This document shows, piece by piece, positions 44,392 through 53,645 of a stretch of DNA of 64,000 nt. How positions within the stretch are numbered: position 1 is the first letter of the stretch; each line of letters starts with the position of its first letter. The notes under the pieces are model-generated. The model was given only the letters and a program-made list of their open reading frames with translations, did no database searches and had not been told where the DNA came from. Source of the DNA: an uncultured PS1 clade bacterium. Lineage in GTDB: Bacteria > Pseudomonadota > Alphaproteobacteria > RS24. A program made the position numbers and the translations under genes. The stretch is from positions 1 through 64,000 of the forward strand of contig CACNWB010000006.1 in the NCBI GenBank assembly GCA_902624095.1, read 5' to 3'.

Positions 44392-44407
44392 AGCAAGAAT
44401 TATGCCG
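44392..44407 (-). promoter_or_regulatory. Candidate sigma-54 promoter of amtB
   Basis: Minus strand CGGCATAATTCTTGCT: GG (-24, 44405-44406) and GC (-12, 44393-44394) ten bases apart, with the TTGCT end of the consensus. The predicted start lies about 20 bases before the ATG. Sigma-54/NtrC control fits amtB. Confidence 0.5.
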
Positions 44408-44602
44408 CCGCCACAGGGCACTAAACCATTGATTTGATTGCCTTTATTTTTTGCCGCCTAGGCACATCCGCCTGTTTGCCAAAAATTTAATCACGATAAA
44501 ATGCGACTGCATATTTATTAGGCATATTTCATGGCTTGCCGCGCCCTCCATGTGGGCATTGCGGGCTGGACGCTGACCACCGAATGAGGCAGGGTGGAGC
44601 GG

Positions 44603-45928
44603 ATGACAGCCAAAACCAAAAATAATGTCGCAAGTGAGCGCAACGATTTGCCAAATTATGACGTGGCCGTTATGGGGCGCGGCAATTCGGCGGCATTGAC
44701 CGCTCTCGCACTGGCAGATTCCGGCTTTACGGTATGGACCGAGACTGCCCAGGCTTCGGCTGAAAATATGGCAAACAACGAGAGTGCCGCGACATGGCAA
44801 CGCGTATTAGCGTTAAGCCCGGGCGCGCGGCGCGCCCTGGAAGCGCTGGGCGTCTGGCAGCGCCTGGAGGCCGGTCATGCGCCAGTCACCGATATCGCTG
44901 TCGGGGGGCCGAATGACAGGGATTTGCCCCTGCGCTTTGCCGCAGGTACAGGCCCGAACGAGCCGGTCGATGTATTGTCGCATATTGTCAGCGTGGCCGA
45001 TTTGACCGCCGCCGTCGTCGCCCGCTCGCGCGCGTACATGACGCCTACAGAACAGGCGCAGGCATCTGAAACGATCTCCGCGCCATCCGATTTCGACCCG
45101 CGCACCGGCATAATGGCGTTTTCGGATGGCTCACAAATTCGCACCACCCTGCTGGTCGATGCCAGTGGCGCGCATTCAATATGGCGGCAGCGCGCCGGCA
45201 TTTCGTGCATGCACCATGATTATAAGTGCGCGGCGCTCACAGCGGAAATTGCCCTTGCCGCGCCACATGGCCAAGTCGCGCGACAGATTTTTTTTCGCAA
45301 TGGGCCGCTTGCCCTCCTGCCCCTGCCAAAACCCGACCGGGCGGCGCTTGTTTGGTCGCTGCCAGTGCGCAAAGCCCAAGCGCTGGCAGCTTGCGACGAA
45401 AACTTATTCAACGGGGAGCTTAACGCCACCGCGCGCGGTGTGTTCGGACAGTTGCACCTCATTGGTCCGCGCTCGCAGCAGCCGCTCAAGGCACAAATCG
45501 CCGAAGCCTTTATCGGCCCGCGGCTGGCGCTGGTGGGTGAGGCCGCCCATGTCATCCATCCGCTTGCCGGACAGGGCATGAACCTCACTTTGCGCGATAT
45601 TGGCGCGCTGGTTGATACGCTTAAAAACGCCCGCCGATTGGGGCTTGAGTGCGGCGATGCAACCATGCTGGAAAATTATGCCGGCCTCCGGCGCGCTGAT
45701 GCATTTGCCGCTGCCTTCGGCACACATGCGCTGGCAGAAATCTTTTCAGGCCCGGCCCCGGCCCGCATGCTGGCAGCAGCGGGTATGCGCGGCGTTGGAT
45801 ATATCGCGGATAATTGGCCCAAACTGAAAAATGTGTTCCGGCGGCAGGCTAATCAGGGTTTGGGCCCGCTTTCGGATCTGTTTGCAAGCGCGCCGCCCAA
45901 GGCGGCGGATGCGAAAAAGGGGCGTTAA
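44603..45928 (+). CDS. UbiH/COQ6-family FAD-dependent hydroxylase
   Basis: A 441-residue flavoprotein monooxygenase of the ubiquinone-ring hydroxylase family. The FAD loop is [21 protein letters not shown] near residue 22, a variant of GxGxxG in which the last Gly is Ala; the second FAD motif is [21 protein letters not shown], with GEAAH replacing GDAAH. The DG-type segment [11 protein letters not shown] is present. It likely hydroxylates a ring position in ubiquinone synthesis; C5, C6 or C1 specificity is not readable. An upstream GTG at 44594 is an alternative start. The 240-base gap to amtB shows only the promoter. Confidence 0.86.
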   Translation: MTAKTKNNVASERNDLPNYDVAVMGRGNSAALTALALADSGFTVWTETAQASAENMANNESAATWQRVLALSPGARRALEALGVWQRLEAGHAPVTDIAVGGPNDRDLPLRFAAGTGPNEPVDVLSHIVSVADLTAAVVARSRAYMTPTEQAQASETISAPSDFDPRTGIMAFSDGSQIRTTLLVDASGAHSIWRQRAGISCMHHDYKCAALTAEIALAAPHGQVARQIFFRNGPLALLPLPKPDRAALVWSLPVRKAQALAACDENLFNGELNATARGVFGQLHLIGPRSQQPLKAQIAEAFIGPRLALVGEAAHVIHPLAGQGMNLTLRDIGALVDTLKNARRLGLECGDATMLENYAGLRRADAFAAAFGTHALAEIFSGPAPARMLAAAGMRGVGYIADNWPKLKNVFRRQANQGLGPLSDLFASAPPKAADAKKGR

Positions 45929-46131
45929 GCCTCCAGCGGTCGCGCCTCCTCGGGCAGCATAATCGGTATGCCGTCGCGGATCGGATAGGCCAGTTTCGCG
46001 GCTTCCGAAACCAGCTCATGCGCCTCGGCGTCATAGCGCAAGGGCGAGCGTGTCACTGGACAGACCAGCATTTCAAGCAGCGCCCTATCGGGAGCCTGCG
46101 ACTTCGGTGTGGCCGGGCCTTTGTCACTCAT
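45925..46131 (-). CDS. Trm112/UPF0434-family protein
   Basis: A 68-residue small protein. Core [20 protein letters not shown] and [24 protein letters not shown] is the Trm112p-like/UPF0434 domain. One Cys of the usual zinc set remains (LVCPVT), so it may not bind zinc. In other organisms Trm112 activates several methyltransferases. Its stop overlaps the UbiH stop by four bases (convergent). Confidence 0.92.
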   Translation of the reverse strand: MSDKGPATPKSQAPDRALLEMLVCPVTRSPLRYDAEAHELVSEAAKLAYPIRDGIPIMLPEEARPLEA

Positions 46132-46166
46132 TGTTTTTTGCTCACTTTTTAGTCACTTTTTTTGGG

Positions 46167-46835
46167 TCACTGAACAGAATTGTCGTTGCTGCCTGTTGCC
46201 ATGGCCATTTGCGCCAGCACCATTTCGGTGAGCGCAATCAGAATCTCGGCGCGCTCGGAAAGGCTTTCGGCCTCCAACAGTGCCTGCTTTTCCTTTAACC
46301 CATAGGGGCTGATGATTGACAGGGAATTGACCAGCGCCTCATTGCCGGACTGCTCGATCGCCTCCCAGTCGGCAGACATATTATTGGCTTCGAGATAGCG
46401 CCGCAACACATCCACTAGCCCGTCGCGATTGACATCAAGCGCACCGACATCGGCGATCAAATCGCTGCCATAGGCGCGGTAATCAACCTCAACCTGACGA
46501 TAGGGGGTCAGTACCTGCAATTCCTGTTGCACACGAAAGCGCGTAATTCCAGTCAGGCTTACAATCATGCGCCCGTCTTCGGTTTCGCTGAAAGACGTAA
46601 TGCGCCCCACACAGCCAACCTGCTGCAGGGGGGCGCCGTCTTCTGCGGCCTCGCCACCCGGCTGGATAATGCCCAGCACGCGCCCACGCCCCAGAGCATC
46701 TTCAAACATTGACAGGTAACGCGGTTCAAAAATATTCAGGGGCAACTGGCCACGCGGCAACAATAGGGCCCCTTCCAGCGGAAACACTGGAAGCTGTTCG
46801 GGCAAGTCGTCGACGGTTTCATAAAAAGCGGGCAT
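46167..46835 (-). CDS. LON peptidase substrate-binding domain protein
   Basis: A 222-residue protein made of only the N-terminal Lon-like domain. Visible blocks: LPVFPLEGALLLPRGQLPLNIFEPRYLSMFEDAL near the start, IGVVQ-type strand (VLGIIQPGG), VGCVGRITSFSETEDGRMIVSLTGITRFRV and a C-terminal helical half ending in ALTEMVLAQMAMATGSND. No ATPase or Ser-Lys protease parts. The role is unknown; it is usually next to the YbbN-like thioredoxin gene, as here. Confidence 0.92.
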   Translation of the reverse strand: MPAFYETVDDLPEQLPVFPLEGALLLPRGQLPLNIFEPRYLSMFEDALGRGRVLGIIQPGGEAAEDGAPLQQVGCVGRITSFSETEDGRMIVSLTGITRFRVQQELQVLTPYRQVEVDYRAYGSDLIADVGALDVNRDGLVDVLRRYLEANNMSADWEAIEQSGNEALVNSLSIISPYGLKEKQALLEAESLSERAEILIALTEMVLAQMAMATGSNDNSVQ

Positions 46836-46860
46836 CGGGCTTCCTTACTGCACAAAATGG

Positions 46861-47769
46861 CTAACTGAACAAAATTGAAGATAGCCGCCGGCGCGCCGCC
46901 TCGACAAGTTCGTCGCCGGCACCATAAGCATCAAAAAATTCGAGCAATTGTTTGCGAGCGCGCTCGTCTTCCCAATCACGCTTGCGAGCAATAATTTCCA
47001 GCAACGCGTCCATGGCATCGGCGCGCTCACCGCCGCCGTGATAAACAAGCGCAAGATCAAAGCGCGCCTGGTGATTGTTAGGGTCTGCCGCCAGCGCCTC
47101 CATGAGGGCGCTTGTGTCATCGCCCAGAGCGTCGGATTTTGCCGCCAGCGCCAGCGTTGCGCGCGCTGCGGCAATTTCCGGGTCGGTTGAATTTTCCGGA
47201 GCCATGGCGAGGGTTTGCTCGGCCTGGTCAAGATTTCCAGCCGCAAAATGCGCCTGGGCAAGACCGGCAATCGCGCCACCATGGGTCGGGTCTTGTTCCA
47301 GCACTTGGCTATAGGCCTGCGCGGCGGCAGCCATATCGCCCTGGTCCATGGCGCGGTCGGCGATGGCGATCATTTCTTCGACCGGCGACGCGGCCAGCTC
47401 ATCATCCAAGTGCCGCGTAACAAATTCCTTGATCTGACTTTCCGGCAAGGCGCCCATAAAGCCATCGACGGGGCGCCCACTTTTGAACGCAAAAACCGCT
47501 GGAATGGACTTAACCTGCAGTTGTTGGGCAACGGCAGGATGCTCGTCAATGTTCATTTTCGCCAAACGCACTGCGCCATTGGCTTGCGTAGTGACCTGCT
47601 CAAGCAGCGGCGTCAATTGCTTGCACGGTCCGCACCAAGGCGCCCACAAATCCAGCAGAACAAGCTGTGTGCCTGACGCTTCGATGACATCGGCCATAAA
47701 GCTCTCGGTTGTAACATCGACGATTGTGGCAGCAGTACTTGCATCCGGGTTCGGAGAAATTGTGTCCAT
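46861..47769 (-). CDS. Thioredoxin-TPR chaperone (CnoX/YbbN-like)
   Basis: A 302-residue protein with an N-terminal thioredoxin domain (LDLWAPWCGPCKQLTPLLEQ, active site WCGPC intact near residue 42) and C-terminal TPR repeats (MAAAAQAYSQVLEQDPTHGG). ATG 47769 has AAGGAA upstream; the longer frame adds an unsupported leader. CnoX proteins hold clients under oxidative stress and pass them to GroEL. Unlike E. coli CnoX, this one keeps both Cys, so it may also reduce substrates. Confidence 0.9.
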   Translation of the reverse strand: MDTISPNPDASTAATIVDVTTESFMADVIEASGTQLVLLDLWAPWCGPCKQLTPLLEQVTTQANGAVRLAKMNIDEHPAVAQQLQVKSIPAVFAFKSGRPVDGFMGALPESQIKEFVTRHLDDELAASPVEEMIAIADRAMDQGDMAAAAQAYSQVLEQDPTHGGAIAGLAQAHFAAGNLDQAEQTLAMAPENSTDPEIAAARATLALAAKSDALGDDTSALMEALAADPNNHQARFDLALVYHGGGERADAMDALLEIIARKRDWEDERARKQLLEFFDAYGAGDELVEAARRRLSSILFS

Positions 47770-47905
47770 GAAAGTTCCTTTCATTTCTAAGATGGGGCTT
47801 TTAGACCCAATTGCCAACCCCGGAAATTGCCGCAGGGCAGGGCTTGTCAAATTCATGTTGATGGTGCATAACACGGCTCTCCGATTGGCTGGGAATTTCT
47901 GCGAT

Positions 47906-47980
47906 GCGGGCGTAGCTCAGGGGTAGAGCACAACCTTGCCAAGGTTGGGGTCGTGAGTTCGAATCTCATCGCCCGCTCCA
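47906..47980 (+). tRNA. tRNA-Gly (anticodon GCC)
   Basis: A 75-base cloverleaf: acceptor GCGGGCG/CGCCCGC, D-arm GCTCAGGGGTAGAGC, anticodon stem CAACC/GGTTG with loop TTGCCAA (anticodon GCC), T-arm GTGAG-TTCGAAT-CTCAT, discriminator T and encoded CCA. Confidence 0.96.
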
Positions 47981-48112
47981 GAAAAGGCTGTTTTTTGCAC
48001 AGCTCAATCGGCTTATGACTTGCATCTTGGGCTTGTGCCGCGCCTTCTTTTCTGCTTGGATTCAGGCTCTCTCAATCGGCCGTTTGGCAATCAATAATTT
48101 GGGCTTGGGCAC

Positions 48113-48517
48113 ATGGCAATCAAAACGGAACATATCGGACTGGCTGATAAATTCGCGGTATCAACGTCGACGATTTGCGCCCTTCACTGCATTGCGCTGC
48201 CATTTGTAATCGGGGTTTTTCCCGCCATCAGCGCGTCATTTCTAGGCGATGAGGCTTTCCATGTCTGGCTGCTTTGGGCTGTTATCCCGCTCAGCGCGCT
48301 TGGCCTGTCACTGGGATGCGGGAAACATAAAAATAATGCCGTTCTTATTGCCGGCTTTGCCGGCCTTGCCTTTTTGGTTTTGGCCGCTTTTGCCGGACAC
48401 TCCCTGATTGGCGAAAATGGTGAGCGCGCCGTTACGTTGCTGGGCGCCAGTATCATCGCGCTGGCTCACATTCGCAATTACCGGCTGTGCAGAAACCTGG
48501 ACTGTAATCACCAATAA
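48113..48517 (+). CDS. MerC-like membrane protein
   Basis: A 134-residue protein of the MerC domain family. It has four hydrophobic segments and the early Cys-x3-Cys in STSTICALHCIALPFVIGVFP; further His/Cys occur in LGCGKHKNN and RNLDCNHQ at the C-terminus. In mercury operons MerC imports Hg(II), but no mer genes are nearby, and chromosomal MerC-like proteins may transport other metals or have another function. Confidence 0.8.
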   Translation: MAIKTEHIGLADKFAVSTSTICALHCIALPFVIGVFPAISASFLGDEAFHVWLLWAVIPLSALGLSLGCGKHKNNAVLIAGFAGLAFLVLAAFAGHSLIGENGERAVTLLGASIIALAHIRNYRLCRNLDCNHQ

Positions 48518-48539
48518 CCGATAGTTGAACCGCGCGACC

Positions 48540-50429
48540 TCAGCAGCCGCTCAGTTCTTTTTCCGAACAGGAGCGCGCGCGCTTTTGGGCGGTGGCGATT
48601 TGCTGCGCTGTCATTTCGCGCACGATCACATCAATGAGTTTTTTGCTGCGCGGCACATCATTGGCCCTGGCAATATTTGCCCACATATGCGCGCGAATAT
48701 TGCTGCGCCCCACACCCTCGCCGGTGAAATATTTCAGCGCCAGGTTATATTGTGCCTTGGCGTGCCCGGCTTGCGCGGCCTGCATATACCAATCGACAGC
48801 CTTTTCGAAATTTTGCGGCGTGCCTTTGCCTGTCTCGTTTTTTACACCGAGATTGAATTTCGCGTTCACATCGCCCTGCTCCGCGGCGCGGCGATACCAC
48901 TTCACCGCCAGGCCCTCCTCTTCGGATATCCCACGGGCGGTATCATAGGCTACCGCGAGATTATATTGCGCCTTTGCCAACCCCTGTTCGGCGGCCATTT
49001 TATACCATGAGAAGGCGGCTTCATCACTTTTTTCCACGCCGCTGCCAAGCGAGTATTTCACACCAAGATTAAATCGCGATTTCATGTCACCCTGCTCGGC
49101 TGCCTGCAGATACCATGAAACGGCAGTCTCGTCATTTTCATCAACGCCAGCGCCCTCATCATAGGCAAGACCCAAATTATAGCGCGCCCCGACATGCCCC
49201 TGCTGGGCGGCGCGCGCATACCAGCGCGCCGCTGTCTCATCGTCTTCCGCCACCCCTTCGCCCAGATCATAAACCAGCGCCAGACTGAATTGCGCGCTCG
49301 GACTACCACGCTCGGCCGTCGGCGTGAACCATGCTTCCGGCGTCGTGTTTTTGCCCAATATCGGCTCTCTCTTGAAATATTTCTCCGCCAGCGCCAATTT
49401 CAAAAAACTGTCTTCTTCCTCGCGCTTGATGGCGTACCATTCCACCGTATCCCGACCCGAGGCACGTCCCTGCTGGATTACAAGCGCCTGAAAGTCCGGT
49501 TTAAGAGCGACATTTTTATATTTTTCTTCCGCTTCCATCTCCCGGTTTTCGTCGGTAAAACGGCCGTCCTCACGCACGCTGGCGTCCGTGTCCTCGTCAA
49601 GAACTGACAGATTATATTCTGATTTAACATGGCCCTGCTCGGCGGCACGTGCGTACCAGTCGCCTGCCAACTCGTCATTTTCCGGCGTGCCGCGCCCAAT
49701 GTCATATTTTAGACCCAGATTGAACTGGGCGCTGGCATATCCTTTTTCCGCCGCGCGCGTATACCAGAGAATTGCCGCCCCATAGCTTTGCGTTACGCCT
49801 TCGCCGCGATCATACATTGAAGCTATCTGATACTCTGCGCGCCCGTCGGCCTGCTCGGCGGCAAGCTTGAACCAGCCAAATGCCGCCTCATCATCTTCTA
49901 GCACATTGGTGCCATTGTCGAATTTCAGGCCGAGATTATATTGCGCCTTGATATGCCCGCGATTGGCGGCTTGCGTGTACCATTTCAGGGCGGCGGCATT
50001 GTCTTCCGGAATACCGTTGCCCGTGTCATACATCACCGCCAGATTATATTGCGCCTGCACATGGCCCTGTTCGGCAGCCAGCTTATACCATTTAACCGCC
50101 GATTCCGGATCTTTGGCGACCCCCTCGCCCTTGAAGAATTTTAGCGCCAGATTGTATTGCGCGAATGTATATCCTTGCTCGGCGGCCAGCGTGTACCATT
50201 TGATTGCAGTCTTGTAATTTTTGGCCACGCCCTCGCCCATTTCATGCATTACGCCGACATTATATTGTGCCCGTGCAAATCCCTGCTCAGCCAGCGGCAT
50301 CCACTCTGTCAAAGCCGTATCAAAATCACCGCCCTGCGCGGCGGCAAATGCGCGATTGGCATCGCCCGCGTGACTTTGTGCTGTGACAAAAAACAAACCA
50401 AGCGAAAAAACAACGCGCTTAAACAACAT
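48540..50429 (-). CDS. Sel1-repeat (SLR) exported protein, two repeat blocks
   Basis: A 629-residue protein begun at ATG 50429 (AAGG eight bases upstream), with a signal peptide MLFKRVVFSLGLFFVTAQSHA. About 12 Sel1 repeats of the AQYNLGxxYDxGxGV...WYxxAAEQGH type occur, six in the N-terminal half and six in the C-terminal half. They are split by a roughly 85-residue charged linker in which one repeat has decayed (KSEYNLSVLDEDTDAS). Near the end RSNIRAHMWANIARAND replaces the usual repeat helix. SLR proteins are scaffolds for protein interactions, often in the periplasm. Confidence 0.93.
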   Translation of the reverse strand: MLFKRVVFSLGLFFVTAQSHAGDANRAFAAAQGGDFDTALTEWMPLAEQGFARAQYNVGVMHEMGEGVAKNYKTAIKWYTLAAEQGYTFAQYNLALKFFKGEGVAKDPESAVKWYKLAAEQGHVQAQYNLAVMYDTGNGIPEDNAAALKWYTQAANRGHIKAQYNLGLKFDNGTNVLEDDEAAFGWFKLAAEQADGRAEYQIASMYDRGEGVTQSYGAAILWYTRAAEKGYASAQFNLGLKYDIGRGTPENDELAGDWYARAAEQGHVKSEYNLSVLDEDTDASVREDGRFTDENREMEAEEKYKNVALKPDFQALVIQQGRASGRDTVEWYAIKREEEDSFLKLALAEKYFKREPILGKNTTPEAWFTPTAERGSPSAQFSLALVYDLGEGVAEDDETAARWYARAAQQGHVGARYNLGLAYDEGAGVDENDETAVSWYLQAAEQGDMKSRFNLGVKYSLGSGVEKSDEAAFSWYKMAAEQGLAKAQYNLAVAYDTARGISEEEGLAVKWYRRAAEQGDVNAKFNLGVKNETGKGTPQNFEKAVDWYMQAAQAGHAKAQYNLALKYFTGEGVGRSNIRAHMWANIARANDVPRSKKLIDVIVREMTAQQIATAQKRARSCSEKELSGC

Positions 50430-50636
50430 TTTTGCACCTTTGCTCGGGCACCTTTGTGCCAACACGTTTTTAGGTTGCCACCATAACACGAAAGCGCGAC
50501 CAACCGGACAACTGTTTGGCACAACCAATCAGCCGAACAGTCATTACCCTGGGCGCACCAAAAAACCGGGCTCATCCATTAAATACGGCACAAAATGGCA
50601 GGGATTTACAGGCTTACTACAAATAGAATTGAAGAT

Positions 50637-51890
50637 TTAGGTCGCGTCCTCCGGCTCGGTGAAGCGGAGAAGCCGCCGGATTAGCAGCCAGACAACCGGC
50701 ACGATAACGCCAACCAAAAGAGCACGAACGATAACGCCGTCGACAATCGGGAATCTCTCGACCAGCCAAGCCGCCGGATACAGAGACAAATTCACCGTGT
50801 AATAGCTGATAGCGACCACTGACACCCCCTCGACCGTGCGTTGAAGGCGCAATTGCCGCTCAGTGCCGCGATTAAGCGAAGCCAGTAATTCGGCGTTTTG
50901 CCGCTCGAGCCCCAACTCGATCCGCGTTTGCAGAAAAGTCGCCATATTGCCAACCTGCTCGGCCAAATCATGGCGCTGGCGTTCGGTCGACTGATAGGTC
51001 GCCACGGCGGGGCCCAGGCGGCGTTCAAGAAACGCGCCGACGGTCAGGCGGTTATCAAGCGGAGATTCCTGCAATGAGACAAGGCGCGCCTGCACAAGCG
51101 CCCAATACGCCTGACATGCGCTGAACCGAAAAGAGGTGGCTCGCCAAATTGCTTCCAATTCGGCGGCCAGGGTCGACAATTCGGCAAAGCGCTCTTCGGC
51201 CAATGCCGGGTCGTCAAATCCAATCGGCGTATGTGGAATACGGCCGGCAATGCCAATCAGTTCTGCTTGGGCGCCGCGCGCATCTGGCAGACCCAACGCG
51301 GCGAAAGATCGGTAGGTCTCGATTTCCAACACCTGCAATGCCACGCGGCCAATGTCGCGCACGTCCGTTTGCGGGTCAAATTCCAGATAAATTTTGGTGT
51401 GCCCATCTTCGGCCACTTTGAAATCGAAAAACGCGGAAGCCAGGCCGCCTTCCAGTTGACTGGCGCATGTCCAGCCATCGGTGCCAGTCCCGCGCAGGCG
51501 GCATAGGCAGTCTACCGCAACAACAATCTCACCGGACAGACGTTGCGCCCAATCATCTGGCAAATGCTTGGCCGCCGATTGTTCGGTCCCGTCGGCATCA
51601 ATAATCGTGACTGAAACAAATTCCGTATGCCTTTCAATATTGACCCGCAAGTTGCCCAGCGTCCCGCGAATGAGCTTTCCCTGTTCCGCCGTGTCCCAAT
51701 CGACATCGGGCAATAATTCCGACAACGAGGCCTGTATCGAGGAGAAGGCGTCGGGTCCGGCGGCGCACAGCCGAAAGATATTTGTTGGTAGGCCGAAACG
51801 CGGAAACGGCCGCGCATTGAGCTCGTCCGTGACTTCGTTCAGCCGCCAGTCTTTTTTGTGCATTTTCGCCGTGGGGGATGATGCGCGCAT
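50637..51890 (-). CDS. DUF3422 family membrane protein
   Basis: A 417-residue protein. The N-terminal NEVTDELNARPFPRFGLPTN is the DUF3422 signature (LHARPF-like). The central part has a long helical section (AVATYQSTERQRHDLAEQVG) and the C-terminus carries membrane segments (VDGVIVRALLVGVIVPVVWLL), giving a tail-anchored look. The family is common in alpha- and betaproteobacteria and its role is unknown. It is followed on the other side of a 19-base gap by the AhpD-like gene, upstream on the same strand. Confidence 0.85.
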   Translation of the reverse strand: MRASSPTAKMHKKDWRLNEVTDELNARPFPRFGLPTNIFRLCAAGPDAFSSIQASLSELLPDVDWDTAEQGKLIRGTLGNLRVNIERHTEFVSVTIIDADGTEQSAAKHLPDDWAQRLSGEIVVAVDCLCRLRGTGTDGWTCASQLEGGLASAFFDFKVAEDGHTKIYLEFDPQTDVRDIGRVALQVLEIETYRSFAALGLPDARGAQAELIGIAGRIPHTPIGFDDPALAEERFAELSTLAAELEAIWRATSFRFSACQAYWALVQARLVSLQESPLDNRLTVGAFLERRLGPAVATYQSTERQRHDLAEQVGNMATFLQTRIELGLERQNAELLASLNRGTERQLRLQRTVEGVSVVAISYYTVNLSLYPAAWLVERFPIVDGVIVRALLVGVIVPVVWLLIRRLLRFTEPEDAT

Positions 51891-51909
51891 GATTCTCGCC
51901 TATTCGCCG

Positions 51910-52500
51910 CTATACATGCTTTCCGACCGCCCAGCCGGAGGCGGCAAGGCTGGCTTGAGCGAATGCCAACGGGCCGTCTTCGAGTGTCGTCGCTAAGGTG
52001 TCGTTCCATCTGTTCAGGAAACCGAACGCGGCGATAATCGCAGTGATCTCGACCACCTCGGCGTCGGTGTAATGCGCCTTAAGCGCATCAAAATGCACGA
52101 CCTCGACCTGGTTCGGGACACTGCCGCCAGCTTGCGCCAGCGACAAGGCAGCACGCTCAGCTTCGGTGAAAAGCGGGCTGTCGGCATATGACCACAGCGC
52201 CTCGATTTTTTCCTGCGACACGCCGGCATGTTCGGCACCATGGGCGGTGTGCGCCTGACAATATCGACACCCCGCCGCACTACTAGCAATATGGGCGATC
52301 ATTTGCCTGAGGCCGGGGTCCAACACCGCATCCGGTCCGATAATGGCGCCCATCAGTGCCAAAAAACCGCGCAGAATATTTGGCCGATGCGCCATGATTT
52401 TCATTGAATTCGGCTTAAACCCCATTGCCGCAGCAACAAAGTCCAGCTCGTTTTTGACTTCGTGCAACGCCGCCGCATCAGGCGGATCCAAATGTGTCAT
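51910..52500 (-). CDS. AhpD/carboxymuconolactone decarboxylase-like peroxidase-related protein
   Basis: A 196-residue protein of the CMD/AhpD family with an all-helical fold. The redox motif CxxC-x3-H is intact in AGCRYCQAHTAHGAEHAG near residue 73-85. ATG 52500 has GGGAG upstream. The C-terminal half has the second CMD helix (YTDAEVVEITAIIAAFGFLN) with the acid residues of the proton relay. It probably reduces peroxides or acts as a disulfide carrier; a partner is not visible. Confidence 0.88.
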   Translation of the reverse strand: MTHLDPPDAAALHEVKNELDFVAAAMGFKPNSMKIMAHRPNILRGFLALMGAIIGPDAVLDPGLRQMIAHIASSAAGCRYCQAHTAHGAEHAGVSQEKIEALWSYADSPLFTEAERAALSLAQAGGSVPNQVEVVHFDALKAHYTDAEVVEITAIIAAFGFLNRWNDTLATTLEDGPLAFAQASLAASGWAVGKHV

Positions 52501-52574
52501 GATCTTTCTCCCTTTTACCTCGCTTATAATCCCAGTCCATGCTTGCGACAATATCCCGAAGACGGCCCGCCCGA

Positions 52575-53069
52575 TCAGGATGCGGGTTTTTTCAGCGTCA
52601 CAAAATTCGCTGTCGACGATCCCGCCGCCAGCAACCGCCCCTCGGCATCATAAAGCTCGCTCTCGACAAAACCGACCGACCGGCCCCGCCGCAAAACGCG
52701 CCCGACGGCCAAAATGCGGCCCGGGCGCGCAGGCGCGAGCATTGACACTTTAATCTCTAATGTTGGGCTAATTTGTCCCCAGTCAAGGTTGAGGCCGATA
52801 GCAAAGGCCATGGCGTCGTCCAGCATGGCGGCAACATTTCCGCCCTGAATGCCACCCCATTTATTGCACAACTTGTCGGTCGCGTTGAACGCCATTTCGA
52901 CAATGCCTGCCTCCTGATTGACCGCCAGCAATTTAAGCCCCAAATGCGCCGAGGTCGGGGAGGGTTTTTCATGAGCCGATTTGACATTTGGCGGCCATTT
53001 TTCGGGATCTGTTGTGAAGCCGTCGCGGGCTTGGCCTATTTGTTCCGGCATTTGGGCGGGCGCGCTCAT
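52575..53069 (-). CDS. PaaI-like hotdog-fold thioesterase
   Basis: A 164-residue thioesterase of the 4HBT/PaaI family. It shows the N-terminal LGLKLLAVNQEAGIVEMAFNA strand, the catalytic helix start GGIQGGNVAAMLDDAMAFAI (Gly-x-Gly-N/D) and PTLEIKVSMLAPARPGRILAVGR, the usual hotdog strands. It is divergent from another hotdog protein across about 100 bases. The acyl-CoA substrate is unknown. Confidence 0.92.
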   Translation of the reverse strand: MSAPAQMPEQIGQARDGFTTDPEKWPPNVKSAHEKPSPTSAHLGLKLLAVNQEAGIVEMAFNATDKLCNKWGGIQGGNVAAMLDDAMAFAIGLNLDWGQISPTLEIKVSMLAPARPGRILAVGRVLRRGRSVGFVESELYDAEGRLLAAGSSTANFVTLKKPAS

Positions 53070-53171
53070 GCAAACTCCTAAATTTCACGGGACTGGAATA
53101 CAAGGGTAGACAGGCAGCTTGCGAAATTCAAGGCGCGTGACGCATAAGCCCGACGCGTGTTAGGAGGAAAT

Positions 53172-53645
53172 ATGAGCAAAATTGATCCGCCGAATTTTAT
53201 CGCGCCCGACCCGTTTGTGCTGGCCGTTAAAGTGCGCGCCGCCGATATTGACGATTTCGGCCATGTCAATAACGTCGTCTATCTGGGGTGGATCGCGCGT
53301 GCAGCATGGGCACACTCCGAGGCGCTGGGTTTTGATTTTAATGCCTATCGGGAGGTTGATTGCGGGTTTGTTGTGACGCGGCATGAAATTGACTATCGCA
53401 CCGCTTGCCCACCTGAAACCACCGCCCTTGTAGCGACTTGGATTACCGCCAATGACAGGCGCTTACGCCTGCGGCGGCGATTTCAGATATGCATCCAAGG
53501 GGCCAGCGCAACATTAGCTTTTGCAATGAGCGATTTTGCAACAATAAAAATTTCCACTGGTCGGGCATGCCGAATGCCAACGGCATTTGCCGACGGCTAT
53601 CCGGCGCGCCCCGCGCTGGAGCCAGTGTTCAGGAACCTTTCGTAA
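53172..53645 (+). CDS. Acyl-CoA thioesterase (4HBT, YbgC-like)
   Basis: A 157-residue hotdog protein. ATG 53172 has AGGAGG four bases upstream. The active-site region VRAADIDDFGHVNNVVYLGW matches the YbgC/FcbC subgroup (D-x-D-x3-HVNN), with Asp followed by Asn as catalytic residues; DCGFVVTRHEIDYRTACPP follows. Its 3' end overlaps the convergent response-regulator gene by 17 bases. Confidence 0.9.
   Translation: MSKIDPPNFIAPDPFVLAVKVRAADIDDFGHVNNVVYLGWIARAAWAHSEALGFDFNAYREVDCGFVVTRHEIDYRTACPPETTALVATWITANDRRLRLRRRFQICIQGASATLAFAMSDFATIKISTGRACRMPTAFADGYPARPALEPVFRNLS

Noticed and set aside
48113-48517. Mercury-resistance locus based on MerC
   Set aside because: No merR, merT, merP or merA is nearby, so a lone MerC-like gene does not support a resistance operon.
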